Counted from the first letter of the stretch, positions 43,807 through 52,243 are shown. The stretch: DNA of 64,000 nt from Faecalicatena sp. Marseille-Q4148 (GCA_018228665.1 CP073692.1:1748046-1812045); one strand, 5' to 3'. Numbers and translations are program-made. Notes: generated by a model from the sequence alone, not told the origin.

Positions 43807-44838
43807 TTATTTAGTCGGCAACATAATGGAAAATTCCGAACCCTTGCCCGGCTCCGAAACCACTTTGATATAGCCGCCCTGCCGTGTTACGATCTCGCGG
43901 GCCAGATACAGGCCAATGCCCACGCCCTGCTGTTCGTGTACTTCTTCCTCACGATAGAAGCGCCGGAAGATGGCGGCCTGATTGCTTTCGGAAATGCCCT
44001 TGCCGGTGTCGGCTACTTTGATTTCCACATACATTTCCCACAGCACCACCGACACAGCGATTTTCCCGCCTGCCGGGGTGTACTTCACCGCATTGTCCAG
44101 CAGGTTAAAAAGGGCTTCGGATGTCCACTTGCTGTCATGGAAAACGGTCAAATCCTCCGGGCAGTCCACGGACACGACGATTTCCTTTTTCTCTGCTGCA
44201 TACACAATTCCACTCATGGCCTGTGCCACGGTATCAAAGAGGCGGCCCGGTTTCTTATCCAACTGGATCACGCCCGTTTCCAGCCGGGAAGTTTTCACAA
44301 GGGCCTGAAAGAGAAAGTCCAGCTTATCCGTCTGGCTGCGGATTCCCCGGATAAAGTCGGTGCGCTCCGCCTTGGTCATAGGCTTTTCCAGCAGCGTGTC
44401 CGTCGCCATTTTCAGATTGCTTACCGGCGTTTTCACTTGATGGGAAATATCCGATACAAGGGTCTGTAACTCCTGCCGTTCCTCGTCCACCCGGCGGCGG
44501 TTCTCCTGCATGATCTGATAGAGCCTTGCCAGCCGGTGTCCAATTCTGGCAAGCTGGGTTTCGCTGTCCTCTGGCCGCTGGGGCGCTTCATTTCCGGCGA
44601 TCATGTGGTCTAAAGTCTGGCATAGGTCAGCGGTAAACTGCGACAGCCGCTTTCCAAACGCCTGCGTCAGTACAAAAATCCCCACAAGGGCGCACAGCAG
44701 CAGCGCCCCGCCCGTCAGCAGCACCGCCGTCTGTTTTGTCACAAGAAACAGGGCTATGGTGATCCCGGACATGGAAAGGACAAGCCCCATTGCTACCCGG
44801 CCAAACAGCCGCTTTACCGAGAGGTTTTGCAACTTCAT
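43807..44838 (-). CDS. Sensor histidine kinase
   Basis: A 343-residue membrane kinase. Two helices (about 13-33 and 39-59) with only a few residues between them mark an intramembrane-sensing type. A HAMP-like linker is followed by the H-box VSDISHQVKTPVSNLKM (His133), the N-box LFNLLDNAVKYTP, G1 VADTGKGIS and G2 GVGIGLYLAREIV. Its ATG overlaps the RR stop (ATGA), so an upstream in-frame ATG was not used. It is the partner of the RR and may sense an antimicrobial peptide or the nearby ABC transporter. Confidence 0.92.
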   Translation of the reverse strand: MKLQNLSVKRLFGRVAMGLVLSMSGITIALFLVTKQTAVLLTGGALLLCALVGIFVLTQAFGKRLSQFTADLCQTLDHMIAGNEAPQRPEDSETQLARIGHRLARLYQIMQENRRRVDEERQELQTLVSDISHQVKTPVSNLKMATDTLLEKPMTKAERTDFIRGIRSQTDKLDFLFQALVKTSRLETGVIQLDKKPGRLFDTVAQAMSGIVYAAEKKEIVVSVDCPEDLTVFHDSKWTSEALFNLLDNAVKYTPAGGKIAVSVVLWEMYVEIKVADTGKGISESNQAAIFRRFYREEEVHEQQGVGIGLYLAREIVTRQGGYIKVVSEPGKGSEFSIMLPTK

Positions 44839-45527
44839 TTTGCCTCGCCTCCCGTCCATTGATAGCCCATGCCGTAAACAGTTTTGATGTAGGGCGCGCC
44901 GCCGTCGGATTCGATCTTACTCCGAATCCGGCTGATGGAGGTTGTCAGGGTGTGTTCGTCCACAAACTTCTCGTCTATATCCCACAGCTTTTCCAAAAGC
45001 TGCCCACGGGTCAGCACTTGCCGGGGATTTTTACGGAACAGGTTCAGCATTTTGTACTCCATCGGGGATAGGGTCAGGGGCTTGCCGTTTAAGGAAGCCG
45101 TCTGCTCCGAGAAGTCCAGAAACAGCCGCCCGTCGTCGTAAATGTCCTTGGCCGGTTTGTGGTGTTCCAGCATGGCGAACATGGCTTTGATTTTTCGCTG
45201 CAAGGCCCCGATCACAAAGGGCTTTGTGATGTAGTCCACCGCGCCCACCTCATAGCCCCGTATCTGGTCGCTCTCCTGATCGTTAGCGGTCAGGAAAATC
45301 ACAATGGTGTCCGGGTGCTGGGGCTTTATCAGTTTGCACAGCTCAAAACCGTTGCCGTCCGGCAGGTTGATGTCCAGCAGCACTAAGTCAAATTCCCGCT
45401 GGCGTATGGCTTCGGCTGCGGTTCTGGCGTTTAGGGCAGAAGTCACGCCGTAGCCGTCTGCGGTCAGGTTATAGGCCAACATCTTATTCAAAAAACTGTC
45501 GTCCTCGACAATTAAAATCTGCTTCAT
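44835..45527 (-). CDS. OmpR-family response regulator
   Basis: A 230-residue regulator starting MKQILIVEDDSFLNKML at 45527 after GGAAGTGAGG. The receiver has Asp52 in VLLDINLPDGNG, and FLTAND and YITKPFVIG hold the conserved Thr and Lys. The winged helix runs from LDFSEQTASLNGKPLTLSPMEYKML to TVYGMGYQW. It is followed by the HK gene. A motif-bearing promoter precedes it. It is the best candidate for the protein that binds the AAATGTCCG...TGTTACA sites across the island. Confidence 0.93.
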   Translation of the reverse strand: MKQILIVEDDSFLNKMLAYNLTADGYGVTSALNARTAAEAIRQREFDLVLLDINLPDGNGFELCKLIKPQHPDTIVIFLTANDQESDQIRGYEVGAVDYITKPFVIGALQRKIKAMFAMLEHHKPAKDIYDDGRLFLDFSEQTASLNGKPLTLSPMEYKMLNLFRKNPRQVLTRGQLLEKLWDIDEKFVDEHTLTTSISRIRSKIESDGGAPYIKTVYGMGYQWTGGEAK

Positions 45528-45555
45528 ATCCTCACTTCCTTTTCTTTTTGCAAAT

Positions 45556-45589
45556 AGTATAACAGGCAAATGTCCGAGAATTGTTACAA
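45556..45589 (-). promoter_or_regulatory. Promoter and operator of the RR-HK operon
   Basis: Minus strand: TTGTAACAATTCTCGGACATTTG, six bases, then TATACT as -10. It aligns base for base with the promoters before the small membrane protein genes at 43224 and 47158. A site ending just before the -10 fits activation by an OmpR-type regulator. Confidence 0.7.
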
Positions 45590-45647
45590 GGACAAATATA
45601 TTTATCATTTTACAGCTTTTTTCTGTGTACTGCAATTTTATAAAAGA

Positions 45648-45676
45648 AAGGACAGCAGTATCAAATTGCTGTCCTT
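45648..45676 (-). terminator. Terminator after the truncated XRE gene
   Basis: AAGGACAGCA and TGCTGTCCTT form a perfect ten-pair stem; the minus strand continues TCTTTTATA. Confidence 0.8.
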
Positions 45677-45735
45677 GCGGTTTATTATAGCTGGTAGTGT
45701 ATAAGCGTGGGTTCATCATATTTGGTGTGGTATCT

Positions 45736-45873
45736 TTAACTATGGGAAACTCCCGTTTCCCATTTTGAAACAGCCCCTTTAGAAACACCCAAATGGTTAG
45801 CCAGTTCATCCTGTGTAATGCCTCTTTTGTGACGATTTTTAATTAGGACACGGCCAATATTTATCTCTTTCAT
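45736..45873 (-). pseudogene. XRE-family helix-turn-helix gene, truncated
   Basis: A 45-codon frame, MKEINIGRVLIKNRHKRGITQDELANHLGVSKGAVSKWETGVSHS, starting after GAGGTGAG. The helix-turn-helix is complete, but the protein ends where YPDI... normally continues. It is probably the cut N-terminus of a longer regulator. A 45-residue HTH peptide could still bind DNA, so function is not excluded. Confidence 0.65.
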
Positions 45874-46015
45874 AATTACTCACCTCATATATCATTATTA
45901 TAATGAAGGAAAAGAGCAAATACAATGGAGACGTGTTTCACTTTTTTCAAAAAAGTTAACTATTAGGAAACACCAAGAGCGTGTAGTGCGGAAAGAGAAA
46001 AACAATACCTTGTGG

Positions 46016-46526
46016 GCTCATGTTATAGATGTTCAAATTTATAGCCGATCCCGGCGACACTCTCAATATAGTTTGGAAGATCCGGTTCAAAGCGCAACTT
46101 CTTACGCAGCTTACTTATATGATTATGAATCGCTTTTCTCGAATAGAAATCACAATCCTCTTTCCAAACCAAATCGGTAATCAGTTCGTAAGTAAAAACA
46201 CGTTTGGGATTGGCAATGAGCAATGCCAGTATATCAAACTCCTTACTTGTCAGGTTGATCATCCGTTCCCTAACCCTGACAGTGCGGTGTTCCAGGCATA
46301 GATAAAGCTCGCCTTCCTGTATTTCTGTTAGAGGATTTTTCTTTGCTGCGAAGGAAGTGTGACAGGAATTGAATACCGTTCCATGACAGGCTCCTTGTTC
46401 CAAAATATATTGCATTAGAGCATTCTTTTGTTCCTCGTTAAGAAGCAGAAATAACTTTTCTCCGATCTGCTTGCCGGATTCTTCTATATCAAAAACAGCT
46501 AATGTCCCATCACATCATCACCTCCG
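46016..46526 (-). repeat. Winged-helix repeat, copy 2 of 3
   Basis: Direct repeat of 38366-38878; identity ends a few bases upstream of GGAGG, where the double-receiver gene would be. Confidence 0.85.
46023..46415 (-). CDS. Stand-alone OmpR-type winged-helix protein, copy 2
   Basis: Near-identical to the protein at 38375; the visible changes are V/A, STAE/FAAK and I/M in the N-terminal half. The winged helix is unchanged. Upstream of the first ATG the same frame is open, and three differences (AAA/AAG, ATT/ATC, GGC/GGA) are all silent. The same ATG ATG TGA arrangement stands after GGAGG. Unlike copy 1 it has no double-receiver gene before it; an unrelated 85-residue protein is there instead. 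It has lost the strong terminator of copy 1. Confidence 0.7.
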   Translation of the reverse strand: MQYILEQGACHGTVFNSCHTSFAAKKNPLTEIQEGELYLCLEHRTVRVRERMINLTSKEFDILALLIANPKRVFTYELITDLVWKEDCDFYSRKAIHNHISKLRKKLRFEPDLPNYIESVAGIGYKFEHL

Positions 46527-46546
46527 TATTTTAATAAATTTATTGA

Positions 46547-46804
46547 TTAGAGTTCAATTCTTGCTTTCGATGGCTTATCTTCACAATAGATAACTTTAAT
46601 CGTTGTTCCCTTGTCAGGGACTTTGTTTCCTGCGCCAATCCATTTTCGGCAGATGTAATCTTTACCGTCTATCGTATATTTGACCTTGATAGTATGCGGA
46701 AAGGCTGCGCCATCCATCGCATGAACGCGGGCAGGTTTACGATTCACTTTTAACCACCATTGTTTTGTAACTGAAATTACAGTTCCCATTGTTTCTTTTT
46801 CCAT
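46547..46804 (-). CDS. Small hypothetical beta-rich protein
   Basis: An 85-residue protein starting MEKETMGTVISVTKQWWLKVN after GGAGG. It reads as a small beta barrel (HTIKVKYTIDGKDYICRKWIGAGNKVPDKGTTIKVIY), with KWIGAG and DKPSKARIEL at the end, vaguely like DUF3592 domains. It has no membrane helix. It follows the second small membrane protein gene, at the place where unit 1 has its ATPase. The function is unknown. Confidence 0.6.
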   Translation of the reverse strand: MEKETMGTVISVTKQWWLKVNRKPARVHAMDGAAFPHTIKVKYTIDGKDYICRKWIGAGNKVPDKGTTIKVIYCEDKPSKARIEL

Positions 46805-46852
46805 AAGTTATACCTCCAATGATATTTTTGATTGATGATACCTATTTTCTAC

Positions 46853-47113
46853 TCAGCCTTTTCTTTGTTTGTAGTAAAAGCGGAACGCTGCTGCGCCGGT
46901 GGCCGCCAACTGTACCAGAATCAGCACGGCAAACAGACCGAAGCTCTCATAGTAGAACAGTTCATCCCAAAACAGGAGAACATCACAGAGAGCAGTCAAG
47001 GCAACCGACCAGCGGATGTGCCGGGCCAGCCATTGCCGGAACACCAGCACAAGGGCAACGGGCGGGACGATCAGCAGCGCCAGATTCAAAATCAATGTCG
47101 GGGTCAGTTCCAT
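46853..47113 (-). CDS. Small three-helix membrane protein, copy 2
   Basis: An 86-residue copy of the protein at 42920 with few changes (WSVALTAL for WTVALTAL, FRFYYKQRKG at the end). It keeps the GAGGAGGCGAC site and the motif-bearing promoter. Downstream it is followed by the 85-residue protein, not by an ATPase, so the transporter genes have been replaced. Confidence 0.75.
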   Translation of the reverse strand: MELTPTLILNLALLIVPPVALVLVFRQWLARHIRWSVALTALCDVLLFWDELFYYESFGLFAVLILVQLAATGAAAFRFYYKQRKG

Positions 47114-47232
47114 TGCGTCGCCTCCTCACTTTTGTTGATAAGGGTATTGTAAAACCCCAATGTCCGCGAAGTGTTACAGCGGCTAAGAAATTTCAATGAA
47201 AATCGGGGTGAAATGTTACAACGCTCGGACAC
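46872..47232 (-). repeat. Small-membrane-protein repeat, copy 2 of 3
   Basis: Direct repeat of 42940-43303, including both operator motifs. Confidence 0.85.
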
Positions 47233-47234
47233 TT
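47158..47234 (-). promoter_or_regulatory. Promoter with paired operator motif, unit 2
   Basis: CAATGTCCGCGAAGTGTTACA (47158-47178) and opposed TGTTACAACGCTCGGACACTT (47214-47234), the same layout as at 43224-43301. The minus strand continues GGGGTTTTACAATA, giving the same -10. Confidence 0.7.
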
Positions 47235-47257
47235 TTATATTAGTTGGGTCTACTTCC

Positions 47258-49288
47258 TTAGTCTACAATCCGTAATCTCTCAACCAACGGAGTTTTTTGT
47301 AAACTGTAAAAAGCGGAAATAGTAATCATCAAAATAATCAGAACCACCACAATGCAATATACAGTAAACAATGCTAATGGAAATGTATATGACAAATAGA
47401 AAATCCCTGCACTTATCAAGCCTTTTATCAATATCTGCCCTAAAATAATTCCCAATATCAGAGTAAGTATCAAGCTCCCTATCGCCAATACACAACTTTC
47501 GCATAGTGCCATTTTTTCTGTTTGTTTCCTAGTCATACCGATGGATTGAAACATAGCGTATTCCCGCTTTTTTGTTGCGATATTTGTAATGATTGTACTT
47601 GCGAAAGTAATGATACTAAAAAGCAGCAAGAATAGTGTTACGCCTATGATAGATATTCCTACCTGCCTTATAGTAGCTTCTTTTGAAGCAATCGCTTCTT
47701 GCATAGTCGTCAGTGTTAATCCATCTGACATATCCACTAATTTCTCTAAAGATATTGTGGTGTGTTCCAATCCGGTATCATTTGCCTTTACAATCAACCT
47801 AATAGAAACATTAAAAGAAACCGAATTTTCTGCTATCAATTCAGTGGGCATTAAAAACCAGCCGCCATAAATTGCTGTATTTGAATACAGATCACCATCT
47901 AATATGCCTCCCACTGTATAAATTTTTTGGGTGCCATCCCCAAATGTAAATTCTACTGTATCGCCTTTAGAAATACCTTCTACACCATTTACAGCAACGA
48001 TCTGGTTAGATTGAACAAGCTGTTGGTAATCCAAATCGCCTGATTCGCTGAATTGCTGAATAGAAGCAAAGTCATTAGCGGTAATAATAGAAAGTTGATC
48101 TTTGCCTGTGCTATTTTTCCCTGCCCAACTAATATCTGTTTCAACAACTTGCTTTATATTGCTAATGCTTGGAAACTCCATTATCTTTTGTTTGAAGTTT
48201 TCAATCTCTGAAACTTTCTCGCTGTATTTACCAGTAGTTTCAATCGCAAATTGTCCATACTGGTAGACATCTTTCTTTACAATAGACTCTGGATCAATGG
48301 AAGCGGTGTATGTCGCAGCTAAGACGAATAAAAGCCCGCTTAGACCCAAAGAAAGCACAGAAACTAAAATGCTTTTCCAGTGTGATGTTATGCTTATGAT
48401 TGCTAGCCCCAAAGAAGATAATTTTCGTTTTTCTTTGTTAGTAACCTTACAATCAAAGCGTTCCATCATATATTTGCTGGAAAGGATCGGGGAAATGCTG
48501 AGGGCTATTTTTGTAGGTCTATTTAACGATACTTTTACAACGAAATTGATGATAAGACTAATGATTATCCCCCAGAATACCGCAGCGATCCAATCCCAAC
48601 CATCAGGTTGCAACAAATATCCAGCAAGGCCGCCAATCAGTAGACCAATCGGAACCCCAATTCTACATAAAATTTTTCTTTCGTAGCGGATGATTTTCTT
48701 TGTTTGCTGCTGTGTCATTCCGACAGTACGAAGCTGCCCAAATTGCCGCACTTGATTTACAACAGATAAATAGAAAACATTGTAAATTACTAAAGCACTC
48801 ACAATTATAATGAAGATTGCCACCCCCATAAGAACCATGTTTTTCTGATTTAATAGTCCTCCGTTAGGCAAACTATCTATGAATAAGTCGTTTCTTGTTA
48901 CATGATGAATGTCATATTTTGAAGATATATTATCGACCGCAGAAGAAAAACCATATTGCGTCATTTTTGTGGCATCAACAATGGTAATTGAAGCATCATA
49001 CCCGTTTTCTGTTTCAGTTACTTTGATGGATTCGATATTTTCCTCTGAATACAACAACTCAATTTGCTGCTGGGAAAGATCATAAAAAACAACTTGTGGC
49101 TGCCCTTCTGCCATTCTATCTTTTGTAGTTTCATATCCGCTTTCAAACATAATCAACATCATGAGTAGTGCTGTTGCAAAGACTATCGTAGTAAGCGAGA
49201 AAACCTTTTTAACTCGGTTTTTATCTATATCGTTTTTAGCAATTTTTTTCGTGATAGCACTGGTATCATTCTCAAAAGGCCATGTCAT
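47258..49288 (-). CDS. ABC transporter permease, FtsX/MacB type, unit 2
   Basis: A 676-residue permease with the same layout as unit 1 but shorter extracellular domains: first helix about 29-48, helices around 150-250, a second set from 300 and the FtsX end from about 545 (FASTIITNIATKKREYAMFQSIGMTRKQTEKMALCESC). It begins MTWPFENDTSAITKKI; the first ten residues match unit 1, then similarity drops. VRQFGQLRTVGMTQQQTKKI resembles the unit 1 loop. It works with the ATPase 14 bases upstream. AT-rich codons set it apart from that ATPase. Confidence 0.87.
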   Translation of the reverse strand: MTWPFENDTSAITKKIAKNDIDKNRVKKVFSLTTIVFATALLMMLIMFESGYETTKDRMAEGQPQVVFYDLSQQQIELLYSEENIESIKVTETENGYDASITIVDATKMTQYGFSSAVDNISSKYDIHHVTRNDLFIDSLPNGGLLNQKNMVLMGVAIFIIIVSALVIYNVFYLSVVNQVRQFGQLRTVGMTQQQTKKIIRYERKILCRIGVPIGLLIGGLAGYLLQPDGWDWIAAVFWGIIISLIINFVVKVSLNRPTKIALSISPILSSKYMMERFDCKVTNKEKRKLSSLGLAIISITSHWKSILVSVLSLGLSGLLFVLAATYTASIDPESIVKKDVYQYGQFAIETTGKYSEKVSEIENFKQKIMEFPSISNIKQVVETDISWAGKNSTGKDQLSIITANDFASIQQFSESGDLDYQQLVQSNQIVAVNGVEGISKGDTVEFTFGDGTQKIYTVGGILDGDLYSNTAIYGGWFLMPTELIAENSVSFNVSIRLIVKANDTGLEHTTISLEKLVDMSDGLTLTTMQEAIASKEATIRQVGISIIGVTLFLLLFSIITFASTIITNIATKKREYAMFQSIGMTRKQTEKMALCESCVLAIGSLILTLILGIILGQILIKGLISAGIFYLSYTFPLALFTVYCIVVVLIILMITISAFYSLQKTPLVERLRIVD

Positions 49289-49966
49289 AGCCTACCACCT
49301 CCTTATTCCACAATCTTGCCGTCCTCAATGCGGACAATCCGATCTGCAAGGCGGGCTATGTCGTCATTGTGGGTAATCATCACAACAGTTTGCCGGAACT
49401 CCGCACTGGTACGCTTGATAAGCCCCAGCACCTCGGCACTGGTCTTGCTGTCAAGGTTGCCGGTCGGCTCGTCGGCCAGCACAATAGCCGGTTTGGTAAT
49501 CAAGGCGCGGGCAATCGCCACACGCTGCTGCTGTCCGCCGGAAAGATTGTTCGGCATATTTTTCAGTTTATCTTTCAGCCCCAGCAGGTGAACGATCTCG
49601 TCCAAAAACTTCTGATCCACCGTGTCCCCGCCTAGCTCCACCGGCAGGACGATGTTCTCATACACATTCAGGATGGGAACAAGGTTATAGTTCTGGAAGA
49701 TAAAGCCGATGTTGCGGCGGCGGAAGATGGTAAGCTGTTCGTCGTTCATTTTCGACAGCTCTTTGTCCCGGACAATCACATTGCCGGAAGTAGGGGTGTC
49801 CAGCCCGCCCATCATGTGAAGCAGGGTAGACTTGCCGCTGCCGGAGGTTCCCACAACGGCCACAAACTCGCCGTCCTCCACAGAGAAGTTCACGCCGTCA
49901 AGGGCGCGGGTGATGTTCGGCTCTGTGCCGTAATATTTTTTCAGGTCGATGGTCTGTAAAACACTC
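49259..49966 (-). repeat. ABC ATPase repeat, copy 2 of 2
   Basis: Direct repeat of 42205-42912; identity ends inside the permease after codon ten. Confidence 0.85.
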
Positions 49967-49968
49967 AT
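49303..49968 (-). CDS. ABC transporter ATP-binding protein, MacB/LolD type, unit 2
   Basis: A 221-residue near-copy of the ATPase at 42249 with the same Walker A, LSGGQQQR and Walker B motifs. Visible changes include VELGGD for VELDGD, KDKLKN for EDKLKN and HNDD for HNND. It starts at 49968 after AAAGGAG. A terminator lies just upstream, and I see no clear promoter between that and the start, so expression may depend on read-through. Confidence 0.92.
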   Translation of the reverse strand: MSVLQTIDLKKYYGTEPNITRALDGVNFSVEDGEFVAVVGTSGSGKSTLLHMMGGLDTPTSGNVIVRDKELSKMNDEQLTIFRRRNIGFIFQNYNLVPILNVYENIVLPVELGGDTVDQKFLDEIVHLLGLKDKLKNMPNNLSGGQQQRVAIARALITKPAIVLADEPTGNLDSKTSAEVLGLIKRTSAEFRQTVVMITHNDDIARLADRIVRIEDGKIVE

Positions 49969-50001
49969 ATTCAAAACTCCTTTCAAGGCTTCCTGTTGCT
50001 A

Positions 50002-50059
50002 ATAAAAAAGCAGAGCCAATCATAGAAAGAGTGTTCTCCTTTTATGTTATCGGCTCTGC
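50002..50059 (-). terminator. Terminator at the end of the GntR-ABC-KTR operon
   Basis: GCAGAGCC and GGCTCTGC with a 34-base loop, followed on the minus strand by TTTTTTATT. The 3' end of the KTR gene lies inside it. Confidence 0.8.
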
Positions 50060-50235
50060 GGCTGTGCGTCTGGCGCTTTGATAACGGTTATATGGAATTG
50101 CTCAATGTCGATTAGACATTCACTTTTGCATTTTGGACAAAAGAGAGGAAAATTTTTTAGAATGGTATCTTCCCGGATTTTGTCGCGTGTTTTATTCCCG
50201 CAGACTGGGCAGCGGATGAACTCTGTTTTCTCCAT
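50047..50235 (-). CDS. Cysteine-rich KTR domain protein
   Basis: A 62-residue zinc-ribbon protein: MEKTEFIRCPVCGNKTRDKIREDTILKNFPLFCPKCKSECLIDIEQFHITVIKAPDAQPQSR in short segments, with two CxxC pairs and the eponymous K-T-R. It is the family usually found beside tet(M) in Tn916-type elements, but no tet gene is here. The start at 50235 (ATG) has GGAG eight bases upstream; a GTG three codons earlier is too close to it. Its role is unknown. Confidence 0.85.
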   Translation of the reverse strand: MEKTEFIRCPVCGNKTRDKIREDTILKNFPLFCPKCKSECLIDIEQFHITVIKAPDAQPQSR

Positions 50236-50240
50236 ATTGT

Positions 50241-50354
50241 TCACTCCGAATTGCGATCATTCTTTTTCTTATCCCGATATTTCCGTATGAGTTTATTACG
50301 GATAGGAACGCCAACACCAATCAAAAGCACAACTGCCAAAATTGTGAAATCCAT
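50241..50354 (-). CDS. Small single-helix membrane protein
   Basis: A 37-residue protein below the usual length limit, starting MDFTILAVVLLIGVGVPI after GAGGTGATTG, then a basic tail (RNKLIRKYRDKKKNDRNSE). It lies between the ABC-2 permease and KTR genes with tight spacing and a proper ribosome site, so it is probably a real operon member. The function is unknown; it could be a small subunit of the transporter. Confidence 0.6.
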   Translation of the reverse strand: MDFTILAVVLLIGVGVPIRNKLIRKYRDKKKNDRNSE

Positions 50355-50363
50355 ACAATCACC

Positions 50364-51014
50364 TCACATTTCCTTATTCTTCATAACCCGAATGGACAAG
50401 AAGATTGAAACCGCATACATCACGACAATAGCAAAAACCGCAAGGAAAACGAGAAGTATCGGAGAAGATTCAACGACTGAAATAATTGAGTTCCCGATAG
50501 CTGGCATTTTAGAGAGAAGAAGTAAAGTCACCAAAAAACCGGCCACTGGAATATACATAAATACCCGTCCTTTGATTGAGCCGTACTTGTAATATCCCGG
50601 AATCTGGAACACGGTATAGAGTGCAAATAAGAATACTCCTGCAATAGCGGCAGTTACAATATCAAATACGCCAACTGTTTCACCCAGTACTTTCAAGACA
50701 AGCGGCTGTGCAATCAAAGAAATAATCAAGGAAAGAAGCCCCATTGCAAGGACAAAAACATAGCGTCCGATCACAAGCTCGCTTTTACGAACAGGTAAAA
50801 TACCAAACAGACGATCCATGCTGTTTTTTTCTGTGATGGAAAAGGTATATCCCGTCGTCATGGCAATAAAGCACATAGCAAATGATACCCCTGTCAGCAA
50901 AGAACGATTGATTGCGGCAAACACAATCGGCAGGAGCAGGGTAAAGCAAATCGTCTTAAAATATGGTTTTACCAATGCAATATCTAATTTTGTGGATTTC
51001 AAAATATTACTCAT
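50364..51014 (-). CDS. ABC-2 type transporter permease
   Basis: A 216-residue permease with six hydrophobic helices, of the ABC2_membrane_5 kind (ITEKNSMDRLFGILPVRKSELVIGRYVF after helix 2 is diagnostic). Start 51014 (MSNILKSTKLD) follows AAGGTG and overlaps the ATPase gene by eight bases. It forms a transporter with that ATPase. Similar GntR-ABC-ABC2 operons (YtrABC-like) answer to cell-wall antibiotics. Confidence 0.85.
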   Translation of the reverse strand: MSNILKSTKLDIALVKPYFKTICFTLLLPIVFAAINRSLLTGVSFAMCFIAMTTGYTFSITEKNSMDRLFGILPVRKSELVIGRYVFVLAMGLLSLIISLIAQPLVLKVLGETVGVFDIVTAAIAGVFLFALYTVFQIPGYYKYGSIKGRVFMYIPVAGFLVTLLLLSKMPAIGNSIISVVESSPILLVFLAVFAIVVMYAVSIFLSIRVMKNKEM

Positions 51015-51867
51015 AATCGTCACCTTTCTTGCTTGTAAACACTACAATTTCATCAATGGTGGCAGGATCAACGGTCAGGTTAGGGAAACCGCTAATATCT
51101 TCGGTTTTCATCAGAGCCTCAAATCCCGTAGGGAATGTACGAATACCAGCCGCCTTATTTTTCAGATCATCGGACAGTTCCTCAATTCCACCTTTTACAA
51201 TGCGGAACATATCTACAAAATCATCTTTGCTGCCAGTAAAAAACAGCTCGCCATAACTGATGTAGGTAATATAATCGGCTGCACGCTCCAAATCGCCTGT
51301 GATATGGGTGGAGAACAAAACACTATGCTCGCCATCTTCAATATACTCTGAAAGAATTTTCAAAAGTTCATCTCTGGAAACCGGGTCAAGTCCACTGGTC
51401 GGTTCGTCAAGGATCAGCAATTTGGCGTCGTATGAAAACGCACAGGCAAGCATTAACTTCATCTGCATACCTTTGGAAAGTTCTTTTACCTTTTTGGTTG
51501 GTGCAATGTGAAATTTCCGTAACATATCCGCAAATTTCTGGCTGTCCCAATTTGGATAAAATACCGAAATGGATTTTTCAACCTGCGACACTTTCCAATC
51601 ATCACTGAAATAATTTGTATCGAAAACAACGCCCAGCTCTGATTTTACTTTTTGTTCTTCTGCGATATTATCCAGCCCCATCACTTTGACTGTGCCGCCG
51701 GTGCGCTTGAGCATATTCAAAATCAGTTTGATTGTCGTTGTTTTGCCAGAACCATTCGGGCCGATCAAGCCCATAATATATCCCTTTGGCAAAGTAAAGC
51801 TGATATTGTGAAGTTGAAAAGAATCAAAAGATTTTGAAAGATTCGTTACCTCTAAATAATTAGTCAT
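51007..51867 (-). CDS. ABC transporter ATP-binding protein (YtrB-like)
   Basis: A 286-residue ATPase with Walker A LIGPNGSGKTT (about 34-44), the signature LSKGMQMKLMLACAF, Walker B LLILDEPTSGLDP and the switch LFSTHITGDLERA. The C-terminal 80 residues are the regulatory extension of this subfamily. It overlaps the GntR gene by eight bases and the permease gene by eight bases. The middle gene of the operon. Confidence 0.9.
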   Translation of the reverse strand: MTNYLEVTNLSKSFDSFQLHNISFTLPKGYIMGLIGPNGSGKTTTIKLILNMLKRTGGTVKVMGLDNIAEEQKVKSELGVVFDTNYFSDDWKVSQVEKSISVFYPNWDSQKFADMLRKFHIAPTKKVKELSKGMQMKLMLACAFSYDAKLLILDEPTSGLDPVSRDELLKILSEYIEDGEHSVLFSTHITGDLERAADYITYISYGELFFTGSKDDFVDMFRIVKGGIEELSDDLKNKAAGIRTFPTGFEALMKTEDISGFPNLTVDPATIDEIVVFTSKKGDDYE

Positions 51868-52243
51868 CTGTTTTTACCTCCGTTAAAATGTCCAAAAGGC
51901 GATGTAATTCCTCTGTGGATAGATTTGCCATTCTTGCAGCTTTTATTGCTTCGGTGAGATTGTTTTCTACTTTGCAAATAAGCTGCTCCTTAATCAGTTC
52001 TGAACCAGACCCCATTACGAAACATCCACGCCCCTGCACATTTTTAACAAAGCCCTCTTGCTCTAATTCTGTGTATGCCTTTGTCACTGTTAAGACGCTG
52101 ATCTTTAAGTCTTTGGCAAGTGTTCTAAGGGAGGGCAAAGTTTCTTCGGCTTGAAGCTCGCCAGATAAAATAGCCGCCTTGATCTGCTGTTTAATCTGCT
52201 CGTATATGGGGACGCCAGATACATTTGAAATAATCAGTTTCAT
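51860..52243 (-). CDS. GntR family regulator (YtrA subfamily)
   Basis: A 127-residue repressor: VPIYEQIKQQIKAAILSGELQAEETLPSLRTLAKDLKISVLTVTKAYTELEQEGFVKNVQGRGCFVMGSG is the winged helix-turn-helix, with only a short C-terminal helical tail as in YtrA. It opens the operon with the ABC genes. A 30-bp near-perfect palindrome in its promoter is the expected operator. Confidence 0.92.
   Translation of the reverse strand: MKLIISNVSGVPIYEQIKQQIKAAILSGELQAEETLPSLRTLAKDLKISVLTVTKAYTELEQEGFVKNVQGRGCFVMGSGSELIKEQLICKVENNLTEAIKAARMANLSTEELHRLLDILTEVKTDD

Noticed and set aside
44835-45809. Longer response-regulator start at 45809
   Set aside because: The extra 94 residues match no receiver domain, cross the terminator and promoter, and the ATG at 45527 has a proper ribosome site and begins exactly at the receiver.
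42205-49966. An insertion sequence as cause of the duplications
   Set aside because: No transposase gene or terminal inverted repeats border the repeated segments; homologous recombination between direct repeats explains them better.
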